DNA of 21,922 nt from Paracoccaceae bacterium (GTDB taxonomy: Bacteria > Pseudomonadota > Alphaproteobacteria > Rhodobacterales > Rhodobacteraceae): positions 1-21,922 of the forward strand of contig WTIQ01000056.1 in the NCBI GenBank assembly GCA_011525185.1, read 5' to 3'. The notes under the pieces were generated by a model. It was not told where the DNA came from. It made no database searches and was given only the letters and a program-made list of their open reading frames with translations. Made by a program: the position numbers and the translations under genes. Numbering within the stretch: position 1 is the stretch's first letter; the number at the start of each line of letters is the position of its first letter. Positions 7,188 through 14,663 of this stretch are shown here, in pieces.

Positions 7188-7943
7188 TTACCATGTTGCT
7201 CCTGGGTAAGAGCGTTGCAAGACCTGCATTGTTGCCAGCATGTGGCCCAAATGCTCGGTATGACGTTGTCCTGTGCGGCCACCAGAATGGGCAAAGCGAT
7301 CCTCAGATAGCGTCAGGTAAGCAGCCTCAAATGTCTCTTTTAGCGTCGCATCCCATGTCTGACGTATTTCAGAGGGCCGTGGCGCAATATGTTTCTTGGC
7401 CATTGCAATATCGATCTCGTCATCGCGAAAGACTTCCCCTGCATAGGGCCAAAGGCGGTCCAATGCTTCTTGCATGCGCGCATTGCTTTCTTTTGTTCCA
7501 TCGCCCAAGGCAATGACCGTGTCCCGCGATCTCTCCAGATGATAAAGCGCTTCTTGTAATGATTTGCTTGCAATATCCGCGATGTGTTGATCGCTTGAAG
7601 ATTTCAGTGCCGTGAGCCAAGGCACTTGGAAGGCATCAAAGAGAAACTGACGCATCAAGGTTTGGCCAAAGTCTTTATTTGGTAATTCCACGAGAAGCAT
7701 ATTTCGAAAATCATATGCGTCCCGCAAAAAGGCGAGGTCATCCGCGCTGCGTCCTTTCCCCTCAACCTCAGCGGCATACTCCAGCCAAAGGCGTGTTTGA
7801 CCGATCAAATCAAGGGCCGTGTTGGCCAGCGCGATATCCTCTTCTAGGGCGGGCGCTACCCCGCACCATTCTGAAACGCGGTGTCCGAGTACAAGCGAAT
7901 TATCCCCCTGACGGAGCAAAAATTCAAACAAAGCCTCAGTCAT
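7188..7943 (-). CDS. paaC: PaaC: structural subunit of phenylacetyl-CoA 1,2-epoxidase
   Basis: This 251-residue ferritin-like subunit pairs with PaaA in the multicomponent mono-oxygenase. Recognisable family stretches are LGDNSLVLGHR-like RQGDNSLVLGHRVSEW (residues 11-26), DIALANTALDLIGQTRLW (34-51), DDLAFLRDAYDFRN (67-80), and LYHLERSRDTVIALGDGT further on. The start codon overlaps the paaB stop by one base (TAATG), showing tight translational coupling. PaaC-type subunits lack the catalytic di-iron site and stabilise PaaA. Length and order match the family. Confidence 0.95.
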   Translation of the reverse strand: MTEALFEFLLRQGDNSLVLGHRVSEWCGVAPALEEDIALANTALDLIGQTRLWLEYAAEVEGKGRSADDLAFLRDAYDFRNMLLVELPNKDFGQTLMRQFLFDAFQVPWLTALKSSSDQHIADIASKSLQEALYHLERSRDTVIALGDGTKESNARMQEALDRLWPYAGEVFRDDEIDIAMAKKHIAPRPSEIRQTWDATLKETFEAAYLTLSEDRFAHSGGRTGQRHTEHLGHMLATMQVLQRSYPGATW

Positions 7944-8272
7944 TACATATTCCCCGCTTCGTCGGGGAGATCATAAAACGTTGGATGGCGATATATTTTA
8001 TCGCGGGAAGGGTCAAAGAGGGGCCCCTTGTCAGATGGGCTAGAGGCCGCGATATCCGAGGCTCTTACGACCCAAATACTCACGCCCTCATTGCGCCGTG
8101 TGTAAACATCACGCGCGTTCTTAATCGCATGCTCGCTATCTGCCGCATGGAGCGAGCCGACGTGACGATGGCTCATCCCATGTTGACCTCGGATAAAGAT
8201 TTCCCAGAGGGGCCATTCGTCCTGACCAGAGGTGTTATGAGCATTTTCGGTGCTATCAGTCTTTTTTGACAT
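7943..8272 (-). CDS. paaB: PaaB: small subunit of phenylacetyl-CoA 1,2-epoxidase
   Basis: This 109-residue protein contains the PaaB core EWPLWEIFIRGQHGMSHRHVGSLHAAD (from residue 19), with SIWVVRASDIAAS and DKIYRHPTFYDLPDE at the C terminus. PaaB bridges the PaaAC heterodimers in the complex. The first 18 residues are a polar extension without obvious structure. AGGAAGG lies upstream of the ATG. It lies 56 bp downstream of paaA and overlaps paaC by one base. Confidence 0.95.
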   Translation of the reverse strand: MSKKTDSTENAHNTSGQDEWPLWEIFIRGQHGMSHRHVGSLHAADSEHAIKNARDVYTRRNEGVSIWVVRASDIAASSPSDKGPLFDPSRDKIYRHPTFYDLPDEAGNM

Positions 8273-8328
8273 GAGAAACGCCTTCCTAATCCGTGGGCTA
8301 TAATAGCGGCTATGAGTAGTGTCGTGCT

Positions 8329-9321
8329 TTATTCTGCTGCAGCTTTACGGGCCTGTGACTTACGCGCATGGGCAAGCATGCCCTCGCGCACCCAAGCGCC
8401 GTCATCCCATGCCATTTTACGCGCTTCTAGACGCTCCGTATTACAAGGGCCGTTGCCAGAGATGACGTCAAAAAATTCATTCCAATCCGGCTCAGAATAA
8501 TCGTAATGGCCAGTGTCTTCATTCCAAGTCAGATGCTCATCTGGAACGGTGAGCCCAAGAAATTCGGCTTGCGGAACAGTTTCATCAACGAATTTCTGGC
8601 GCAGCTCATCATTGGTATTCATTTTGATTTTCCACGCCATCGACTGGGCAGAATGCACGCTGTCTTTGTCTGAGGGACCAAACATCATCAGCGCAGGATA
8701 CCAAAATCGGTTTAAGGCATCTTGTGCCATGCGCTTTTGATCCTCAGTTCCATTGGCCATGGTGAGCATGATTTGAAAGCCTTGGCGCTGATGGAAGCTT
8801 TCTTCTTTGCAAATCCGCACCATTGCCCGCGCATAGGGTCCATAAGAGGTCCGCTGTAGTGGCACTTGGTTCATAATTGCAGCGCCATCCACGAGCCAGC
8901 CAACAGCGCCCATATCGGCCCAAGTCAGCGTGGGGTAATTAAAGATAGAGGAATATTTCATTTTGCCCGTATGCAGCATCTCAAAGAGTTGATCCCTACT
9001 GACCCCCAAAGTTTCAGCCGCACAATAAAGATAGAGACCATGACCAGCTTCGTCTTGCACCTTGGCAAGGAGGTTTGCTTTGCGTTCCAAAGTCGGTGCG
9101 CGCGTGATCCAGTTGCCTTCGGGCAATTGGCCTACAATTTCAGAATGCGCATGTTGTCCAATTTGACGGATTAGGTTTTTGCGATAACCCTCTGGCATCC
9201 AATCCTTGGGCTCAATCTTTTCGCCTTGGTCGATCCGATCTTGAAAGGCACGTTCTTGAGGCGACATCTCCTCTCGTGACAGAAGCGCTTTTCCCGTTGA
9301 TTTCACCATCTGTGCGTACAT
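8329..9321 (-). CDS. paaA: PaaA: catalytic di-iron subunit of phenylacetyl-CoA 1,2-epoxidase
   Basis: This 330-residue oxygenase subunit epoxidises the ring of phenylacetyl-CoA. The two carboxylate-histidine motifs of the ferritin-like di-iron site are visible as DEAGHGLYLYCAAETLG (Glu91, His94) and KEESFHQRQGFQIM (Glu174, His177). Length and the segment WYPALMMFGP are normal for PaaA. GAGGAG lies a few bases before the ATG. It is the first epoxidase gene and follows the thiolase gene by 30 bp, so it is probably expressed from the promoter upstream of the thiolase. Confidence 0.97.
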   Translation of the reverse strand: MYAQMVKSTGKALLSREEMSPQERAFQDRIDQGEKIEPKDWMPEGYRKNLIRQIGQHAHSEIVGQLPEGNWITRAPTLERKANLLAKVQDEAGHGLYLYCAAETLGVSRDQLFEMLHTGKMKYSSIFNYPTLTWADMGAVGWLVDGAAIMNQVPLQRTSYGPYARAMVRICKEESFHQRQGFQIMLTMANGTEDQKRMAQDALNRFWYPALMMFGPSDKDSVHSAQSMAWKIKMNTNDELRQKFVDETVPQAEFLGLTVPDEHLTWNEDTGHYDYSEPDWNEFFDVISGNGPCNTERLEARKMAWDDGAWVREGMLAHARKSQARKAAAE

Positions 9322-9351
9322 TTCGCGTTTCTCCTCTCCCTCAATCCCTGT

Positions 9352-10548
9352 TTATGTGCGTTCCAAAATCAAGGCGACGCCCTGACCCACACCCACACAC
9401 ATGGTGCAAAGCGCATAGCGCCCTCCCGTGCGACGCAATTGATAGGCAGCCGTCATCACAAGGCGCGTGCCAGACATCCCCAAAGGGTGACCCAAAGATA
9501 TCGCCCCCCCGTTCGGGTTCACATGCGCTGCATCATCTGCAACCCCCAAAGCTCTGAGTGAGGCTAATCCCTGACTGGCAAAAGCTTCGTTAATTTCGAT
9601 CACATCCATTTGATCAATTTTCAGGCCTGTTTTTTTCAACAGTTTCTCCGTTGCGGGTACAGGTCCGATGCCCATAACACGGGGCTCGACCCCTGCGGCA
9701 ACCATGCCAACAACACGGGCCAATGGACAGTGTGCCTTGGCAATTTCTTCATTGGCAAGCAATATCGCAGCCGCCCCATCGTTGACCCCCGATGCATTGC
9801 CTGCTGTGACAGATTTATCTGGGCCATTGATCCCCTTCAACTTTGCTAATTTCTCGGTATCTGTTCCTGCGCGTGGATGTTCATCACGATCAAATACAAT
9901 CGGATCGCCTTTGTGCTGGGGGATCGAAACAGGCATCAATTCGTCATTAAAATGACCCTTCTCTAACGCCTCTGCATAACGGGCTTGCGAACGGGCAGCA
10001 AAGGCATCCTGATCTTCGCGGCTGATTTGATAATCCTCTGCAACATTGTCTGCTGTCTCAGGCATCGAATCTGTTCCATAGTCCGCTTGCATCTTTTTGT
10101 TGATAAAGCGCCAGCCGATTGTGGTATCATAAACAGCATTTGATCTGCTAAAGGGGCTGCCCGCTTTGGGCATAACAAAAGGCGCGCGGCTCATGCTTTC
10201 GACGCCGCCCGCGATGACGGAATTATAGTCTCCTGCTTTGATGGCTCGCGCGGCCAGCCCAACAGCATCCATCCCAGAAGCGCAGAGACGATTAATCGTT
10301 GACCCAGGCACAGAGGTCGGTAGCCCCGCCAAAAGGGCGGCCATGCGTCCAACATTGCGATTGTCCTCACCCGCCTGATTGGCATCTCCGTAAATCACAT
10401 CATCTACATTGGCCCAGTCAAAATCGGGGTGCCTGCGCATCAGCTCAGCAATAGGCAATGCCGCAAGATCATCTGTTCGGATACTCGATAATGAACCACC
10501 ATATCGTCCAATAGGTGTTCTAACCGCATCAATAATATAGGCGCTCAC
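9352..10548 (-). CDS. paaJ: 3-oxoadipyl-CoA / 3-oxo-5,6-dehydrosuberyl-CoA thiolase (PaaJ/PcaF)
   Basis: This 398-residue thiolase has the nucleophilic Cys89 in NRLCASGMDAV, NEAFA, His354 in GHPLGMSG and the second active-site Cys384 in CTMCVGVGQG. In the PAA pathway PaaJ carries out both the thiolysis after ring opening and the final cleavage to succinyl-CoA and acetyl-CoA. PcaF of the protocatechuate pathway has the same reaction and cannot be told apart by sequence alone, but position at the head of the paaABCDE operon favours PaaJ. The start is GTG at 10546-10548, preceded by AGGA at 10553-10556. It is the promoter-proximal gene of the operon. Confidence 0.93.
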   Translation of the reverse strand: MSAYIIDAVRTPIGRYGGSLSSIRTDDLAALPIAELMRRHPDFDWANVDDVIYGDANQAGEDNRNVGRMAALLAGLPTSVPGSTINRLCASGMDAVGLAARAIKAGDYNSVIAGGVESMSRAPFVMPKAGSPFSRSNAVYDTTIGWRFINKKMQADYGTDSMPETADNVAEDYQISREDQDAFAARSQARYAEALEKGHFNDELMPVSIPQHKGDPIVFDRDEHPRAGTDTEKLAKLKGINGPDKSVTAGNASGVNDGAAAILLANEEIAKAHCPLARVVGMVAAGVEPRVMGIGPVPATEKLLKKTGLKIDQMDVIEINEAFASQGLASLRALGVADDAAHVNPNGGAISLGHPLGMSGTRLVMTAAYQLRRTGGRYALCTMCVGVGQGVALILERT

Positions 10549-10567
10549 GTTATCCTCGCATCCATTC

Positions 10568-10615
10568 TTTACATGTTACAAAAAAATACATAATATAAAT
10601 TTTGTAACATGTAAA
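10568..10615 (-). promoter_or_regulatory. Perfect 16-bp inverted repeat bracketing the presumed paaJ-paaABCDE promoter
   Basis: TTTACATGTTACAAAA at 10568-10583 is repeated in perfect inverted form at 10600-10615, with a 16-bp AT-rich spacer. Each arm contains ACATGT and GTTAC/GTAAC. On the minus strand, TTTACA (10615 to 10610) could be a -35 box, followed 17 bp later by TATGTA (10592 to 10587) as a -10 box. Transcription would then start near 10580, about 30 bp before the GTG. Two bound dimers would cover the promoter. A lysE terminator is less likely because no T-run follows. The repeat is seen; operator function is inferred, and the binding protein is unknown (PaaX-type or TetR-type are candidates). 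Confidence 0.6.
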
Positions 10616-10629
10616 CCTGGAAAGAGGCT

Positions 10630-11244
10630 CTACAGCCTGTTTCTCTCACTCAAGAGAATATAGAGCCCAAGGCTCGCCAGTACGCCCGCAAAAATACGGT
10701 CAAGAGAGCGCTTTGCAGAGATATATCTTTCCGCAAGAGCGCCACGACTTAGGCCAAACGCTAGGCTCGTGTAAAACGACACCTCCATAATAAAGTGAGT
10801 TCCAACAATTAGCGCATTTTCGAAATAACTCATGTCTTTTGGAAAGATAACGATGAGAACCGAGGATGCAAACAGGACCGATTTTGGGTTCACCGCGTTT
10901 GTGGCCATGCCAAGCGCAATGGGATGTTTAAAGAGCGCAGGACGCTCTGAAATATCTGAACCCGCGCTTTGCCACATCGTAAACGCGAAATAGAGCAAAA
11001 GCAGCGCACCTGCGATTTTTGCTGTCGAATAGATCACGGGAAAGACTTGAAAGAGCACGTCTAAACCGACGAGAGCCATCAATGTCCAAAAAGAGGCCAC
11101 AAGGCCAAGGCCGATGCCCGTTTTTGCCCCAGTTACAAAGCCCTGCTCCAAAGCTTGTCGTGACACCATTAAGAGGGCGGGGCCGGGGCTCAGCATCGAG
11201 AGGAATAATACAAAATTAAATGCGAGGAAGTGCTCAAAGGTCAT
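10630..11244 (-). CDS. LysE/RhtB-family amino-acid exporter
   Basis: This 204-residue integral membrane protein has the family hallmark near the N terminus: FLAFNFVLFLSMLSPGPALLMVSRQALEQGFVTGAKTGIG with the conserved SPGPA. About six hydrophobic segments follow, and PKSVLFASSVLIVIFP lies near the middle. The family exports amino acids or related metabolites across the inner membrane; the substrate cannot be read from sequence. The ATG at 11242-11244 with TTGGAG (11251-11256) is preferred over a TTG four codons upstream, which lies inside that ribosome binding site. It reads toward the paa operon. Its stop is 82 bp before the paaJ start, with the inverted repeat in between. Confidence 0.9.
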   Translation of the reverse strand: MTFEHFLAFNFVLFLSMLSPGPALLMVSRQALEQGFVTGAKTGIGLGLVASFWTLMALVGLDVLFQVFPVIYSTAKIAGALLLLYFAFTMWQSAGSDISERPALFKHPIALGMATNAVNPKSVLFASSVLIVIFPKDMSYFENALIVGTHFIMEVSFYTSLAFGLSRGALAERYISAKRSLDRIFAGVLASLGLYILLSERNRL

Positions 11245-11256
11245 GTCTAACTCCAA

Positions 11257-11452
11257 AAATAATACACGTAATAGGTGAGTATCATTTTGAGCGAATGATA
11301 TGTCTTTCGCAACTTTAGAACCATATAACGGACCTGTAGATCATAATTTCATCGCGTATTTGGTATGCGCCTTATTTTCAGGCAAAATAAACCTTATATC
11401 AGGTGCCACAGCTATCTTGACCAAAATCTAGAATAACGCCACGGTTTCCCAT
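11257..11452. other. AT-rich divergent intergenic region
   Basis: This gap separates the lysE-type gene (minus) from the rhomboid gene (plus) and must carry both promoters. I see no clear paired -35/-10 set, operator palindrome or small gene. Confidence 0.4.
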
Positions 11453-12202
11453 ATGTTTCCTTTTCGAGATCATAACCCTTCGGAGCGTACGCCAATTGTC
11501 ACCTACGCGCTCATTGCTATGAATTGCATTATCTTTCTGGGCTACTGGTCCGAGCTGGACAATAATACAGCGATTTATGCCTTTTATGATGCTTGGGCGA
11601 TGACGCCGCGTGATATTAGTGCGGGTCTGAAATGGGAGACCTTTATCACCTCGGCCTTTTTGCATGGGGGGATTTGGCACCTTCTTGGCAATATGCTGTT
11701 TCTTTATATCTATGGGGACAACTTAGAAGATCAGATGGGGCCTGCGTGGTTCTTAATCTTTTACCTGACATGTGCCATCGCGGCCGGCATGGTCCAATGG
11801 CTCTCGGCCCCTTATTCACAAATACCCGTGATCGGAGCCTCTGGCGCAGTTGCGGGGGTGATGGGGGGGTATTTGCTGCTATTTCCCAAAGCGAAAGTGG
11901 ATGTCCTCTTTATCTTCATCATCTTTTTTAGAATTTTCTCACTGCCTGCTTGGATTATTTTGGGGATTTGGATTGCGCTGCAATTTCTAAACGGATTTTC
12001 AACCCCCGCAGATGAGGCAGGGGTCGCCTATTGGGCGCATATCGGGGGATTTGTCGCGGGTCTGTTGCTCTGCTGGCCTCTGTTCAATCGGCTGGGAGGC
12101 CGCGCCTATTGGCAAACTCATCTTGGTCATCCACCCCATCCTGACAAGGTTTATACGATCGCACGCTCACGCGTTCCCAAGATCAAAAGGAGACGATCAT
12201 GA
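11453..12202 (+). CDS. Rhomboid-family intramembrane serine protease
   Basis: This 249-residue membrane protein has the rhomboid core: HLLGNMLFLYIYG (His76, Asn80), the nucleophile Ser130 in GASGAVAGVMGGYLL, and the catalytic His196 in AHIGGFVAGLL. At least six hydrophobic helices are seen. Rhomboids cleave membrane-anchored substrates within the bilayer; the substrate is not predictable. A basic tail (RSRVPKIKRRRS) ends the protein. Its stop overlaps the start of the next gene as ATGA, so the two genes are translationally coupled. Confidence 0.93.
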   Translation: MFPFRDHNPSERTPIVTYALIAMNCIIFLGYWSELDNNTAIYAFYDAWAMTPRDISAGLKWETFITSAFLHGGIWHLLGNMLFLYIYGDNLEDQMGPAWFLIFYLTCAIAAGMVQWLSAPYSQIPVIGASGAVAGVMGGYLLLFPKAKVDVLFIFIIFFRIFSLPAWIILGIWIALQFLNGFSTPADEAGVAYWAHIGGFVAGLLLCWPLFNRLGGRAYWQTHLGHPPHPDKVYTIARSRVPKIKRRRS

Positions 12203-12561
12203 AGGCCCGCTGTCACTGTGGAGCTGTGGTTTTGGAAGTCACTCTCTTGGATGGGTTAAAAACAGCAACGCGGTGCGATTGTAGTTTTTGCTCGCGCAGA
12301 GGCGCCGCTGCAGTGTCTGTCCCTATGGGAGAGTTGACGATCCTGAAGGGCGCAGAAAATTTGTCCCTTTATCAATGGGGGACAAAGACCGCAAAGCACT
12401 ATTTCTGCAAGACTTGCGGGATTTATACTCATCATCAAAGGCGCTCAGACCCCAATGAATTTGGTGTCAATCTTGGCAATTTGGACGGTGTAAGTGTGCG
12501 TGAACTCGGAGATATTCCTTGGGTTGATGGCATCAACCATCCGTCAGACCAGAACTCCTAA
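12199..12561 (+). CDS. GFA/CENP-V-family zinc protein
   Basis: This 120-residue protein has the cysteine pattern of the glutathione-dependent formaldehyde-activating (GFA, CENP-V) family: Cys5-His6-Cys7-Gly, Cys26-x-Cys28-x2-Cys31 and Cys70-x2-Cys73-Gly. These residues bind two zinc ions in a beta-tent fold. Most bacterial members have no proven substrate, so a formaldehyde role should not be assumed. The ATG overlaps the rhomboid stop (ATGA). The stop codon is the first three bases at the edge of repeat copy B. Confidence 0.9.
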   Translation: MKARCHCGAVVLEVTLLDGLKTATRCDCSFCSRRGAAAVSVPMGELTILKGAENLSLYQWGTKTAKHYFCKTCGIYTHHQRRSDPNEFGVNLGNLDGVSVRELGDIPWVDGINHPSDQNS

Positions 12562-12666
12562 AGATTTCTGCATATTAGAAAATAACCAAAACACCACGCT
12601 TAAAGGCGTCATAGGCCCGCGCAGGCCTAATTTCTTAAAGTGAACAGCGTTTTGCAGAGATCTTTC
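12560..12666. repeat. Dispersed MITE/REP-like element, copy B (short)
   Basis: The left end AAGATTTCTGCATATTAG (12562-12579) equals the left end of copy C at 20290-20307. The next bases (…ACCAAAACACC…) and the GGCCCGCGC core also match. The right end TTTTGCAGAGATCTTT (12650-12665) is the imperfect inverted counterpart (AAAGATCTCTGCAAAA when read from the other strand). It fills the entire gap between the convergent GFA and inositol-monophosphatase genes. It overlaps the GFA stop codon and ends at the base before the other stop. Confidence 0.7.
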
Positions 12667-13455
12667 CTAAGCCCGTCGGATCACTTTTGCCAAGCTTTCA
12701 AACTGTGTAGAATTGGCACAGAGGACATCGCCTGTCTCTTCTGGTGTTGTCTGGGGCGTGACGCCTTCCACGATGGCCCCCGCCTCGCGGGCGATGATGA
12801 GACCTGCGGCGATATCCCAAAGCTTAAGGTTTCTTTCCCAAAATCCGTCATAGCGTCCACAGGCAACATAGGCCAAGTCAAGCGCGGCCGCACCCCAGCG
12901 TCTGACGCCTGCACAGGCTGGTAACAACTGGGCCAAATCTTTGAGTGTGTCAGGAAGGTCAGCCCGACCCGAAAAGGGAAGGCCAGTTGCATAGAGGCTT
13001 TCGGACATATGGCGACGATCTGAGACGCGGATGCGGCTGTCATTCATCCACGCTCCTGCCCCTTTTTCAGCGACAAACATTTCATCTTTGGCTGGATCAT
13101 AGACAACGCCGCTTACAATTTTACCGCGATGTTCGAGCGCGATCGAAACCGCAAAATGGGGCAAGCCATGTAAAAAATTAGTTGTTCCATCCAAAGGATC
13201 AACCACCCAGCGGCGCGTCGGGTCTTCGCCAGCGACTTCGCTGCTCTCTTCGCCAAGCCAGCCATAGGTGGGCCGCGCCTCGGTGAGCATGTCTCGAATT
13301 ATTTTTTCAGCAGCGATATCGGCACGAGAGACAAAGTCACCCGCTGATTTGGACGAAACTTGAAGGTTTTCGATCTCTCGAAAGTCTTTGACCAAAGAAC
13401 GTGCAGCGGCGCGCGCGGCCTTCATCATAACATTTAGATTGGCGCTGCTTTGCAT
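12667..13455 (-). CDS. suhB: Inositol-monophosphatase-family phosphatase (SuhB-like)
   Basis: This 262-residue lithium-sensitive phosphatase-family enzyme has all metal ligands: Glu69/Glu70 in WLGEESSE, Asp86 and Asp89 in VVDPLDGTTNFLHG, and Asp214 in KLWDIAAGLIIAREAGG-like sequence. The family hydrolyses inositol phosphates and related sugar phosphates, and SuhB of E. coli also affects rRNA transcription complexes. The exact substrate cannot be told from sequence. It is 80 bp downstream of the DUF2177 gene on the same strand and ends against repeat copy B. Confidence 0.92.
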   Translation of the reverse strand: MQSSANLNVMMKAARAAARSLVKDFREIENLQVSSKSAGDFVSRADIAAEKIIRDMLTEARPTYGWLGEESSEVAGEDPTRRWVVDPLDGTTNFLHGLPHFAVSIALEHRGKIVSGVVYDPAKDEMFVAEKGAGAWMNDSRIRVSDRRHMSESLYATGLPFSGRADLPDTLKDLAQLLPACAGVRRWGAAALDLAYVACGRYDGFWERNLKLWDIAAGLIIAREAGAIVEGVTPQTTPEETGDVLCANSTQFESLAKVIRRA

Positions 13456-13535
13456 GTGTGAACCCTTTTAAAAACTCAGGCACGCTTTACGCCTCTAATT
13501 CTGAAATGCCAAGCGGTTCTGAAAAAAGGCCAGCC

Positions 13536-13943
13536 CTAAATGGTCTTGAACAGAGATTTGATCACAATCACGCCTGCAAGCGCTGACGTTCCAGTGAGCA
13601 CGCCACCCCAAACGACATCCACCATGACCATTTGAATGGACCAACCTTTGAGTGTCGCAAAATTGGTAAATTCGTAGGTTCCATAAGCCAAGATACCGAG
13701 AATAAAGCCCGTTACGAAGGCCTGAAAGGTTTGGCCAGAGCTCAGCGCAGGGATTGAAGCAAACCAAAGCACGCCGCCAACATAAAAGAGGTAAAAGACA
13801 GCAGCTGCCCCCATTTTGGGGTCTTCATGCATAATGCCGCCGATGTTTGAGGAAAACAAAGGGTACATCACTTTTTTTAGCATTACGACATCCATCGCCA
13901 AAAACACGAGTGCCGTCACCACATAAAGTGCCACATAAAGCAT
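13536..13943 (-). CDS. DUF2177-family membrane protein
   Basis: This 135-residue protein has about four hydrophobic helices and the features of DUF2177: AMDVVMLKKVMYPLF near the N terminus, then FYVGGVLWFASIPAL, ILAYGTYEFTNFATLKGWS, and a final VDVVWGGVLTGTSALAGV. The function of the family is unknown. The ATG at 13941-13943 is chosen because AAGGGAG lies just upstream. A longer in-frame reading to 13979 would add a polar stretch without a ribosome binding site. Confidence 0.88.
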   Translation of the reverse strand: MLYVALYVVTALVFLAMDVVMLKKVMYPLFSSNIGGIMHEDPKMGAAAVFYLFYVGGVLWFASIPALSSGQTFQAFVTGFILGILAYGTYEFTNFATLKGWSIQMVMVDVVWGGVLTGTSALAGVIVIKSLFKTI

Positions 13944-14171
13944 TGCTCTAACTCCCTTTGCTAAGACTGATACGCCCAATTCTTATGACTGGATCAATCA
14001 TAAAACCCGCTGCATCTTTATGCGGTGGCAGCGCCTCTCTTTTTGCGAGGGTTAGGCGCTGTCCAATTTTGCAAAATGCCAGTCCTTAATCTAATAAAAG
14101 TGCAGGTGTTTTTTGCAGAGATTTTCATCCAAACACCTGAACACAGCGTCAGAAAAAGGCGCATATACGCA
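13944..14171. repeat. Structured intergenic region with nested inverted repeats
   Basis: This gap separates the PCu(A)C gene from DUF2177, both minus strand. It holds CAGCGCCT (14029-14036) paired with AGGCGCTG (14054-14061), CGCTGC/GCAGCG (14008-14013, 14028-14033), and CAGGTGTTT (14103-14111) paired with AAACACCTG (14131-14139). The last hairpin, next to the PCu(A)C stop, may act in termination, but no clean T-run follows. TTTTGCAGAGATTTTC (14111-14126) resembles the end of the dispersed element and may be a decayed remnant. Confidence 0.45.
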
Positions 14172-14636
14172 TTAATGAGAGTGCTTCTCTGCGGCCTTTT
14201 TCAAATCCACAGGAATATCAATTTCAACCTCTCCAGCCTTTTCAAACACAAGCGTCACACTGAGTGTATCGCCGTCTTCCCAAGGCTCTGTAAGACCCAT
14301 AAACATGATGTGATTGCCACCACGTTTCATGTGCAACATGCCATCCTTGGGCAGTGCAAAACCCTCTTTAACGTGGATCATTTTCATCACGTTATCTGAC
14401 GTCCTTTTGTGCGTGTGCAATTCAACCCGCACAGCGGCATCTGAGGCGACGTCAATCAGGCGGTCATCGGAGCCAGTTTGATTTTCGAGAGTTACAAAAG
14501 CAGCACCAGCCTTCGTCATTTTTCCACTCGACAGGGCAAATGCGTCTTTTACGGTGATCTCTCCTGCAATTCCAGCAGAGGCGGTTGCGGCGACTGCGCA
14601 TAAAAATGCTGCCGCTTTGATAGTCATAGATGTCAT
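14172..14636 (-). CDS. Periplasmic copper chaperone, PCu(A)C family
   Basis: This 154-residue protein begins with a signal peptide (KAAAFLCAVAATASAGIAG, cleavage near residue 24). It then carries the PCu(A)C domain, with copper-ligand candidates His74, Met84/Met86 and the closing pair His109-x-Met111 in GGNHIMFMGL. The family carries Cu(I) in the periplasm and helps load cytochrome c oxidase. The spacing from the first His is one residue longer than in typical members, with an extra His76. The His-rich tail (EKHSH) could also bind metal. A DUF2946-like gene lies 27 bp upstream, a pairing that fits a copper theme. Confidence 0.92.
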   Translation of the reverse strand: MTSMTIKAAAFLCAVAATASAGIAGEITVKDAFALSSGKMTKAGAAFVTLENQTGSDDRLIDVASDAAVRVELHTHKRTSDNVMKMIHVKEGFALPKDGMLHMKRGGNHIMFMGLTEPWEDGDTLSVTLVFEKAGEVEIDIPVDLKKAAEKHSH

Positions 14637-14663
14637 AATTCGTACCTATCTAAGAGTTTAAGT

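Noticed and set aside
7679..8269. A 196-codon plus-strand frame opposite paaC and paaB
   Set aside because: It is antisense to two clear epoxidase genes; the protein shows no recognisable motif.
13495..13767. A 90-codon frame overlapping the DUF2177 gene
   Set aside because: It is an alternative frame of the same strand, while the DUF2177 frame has clear membrane helices and a good ribosome binding site.
14111..14126. A full fourth copy of the dispersed element
   Set aside because: Only one end-like segment is recognisable; the partner end and the core do not align, so it is noted only as a possible remnant.
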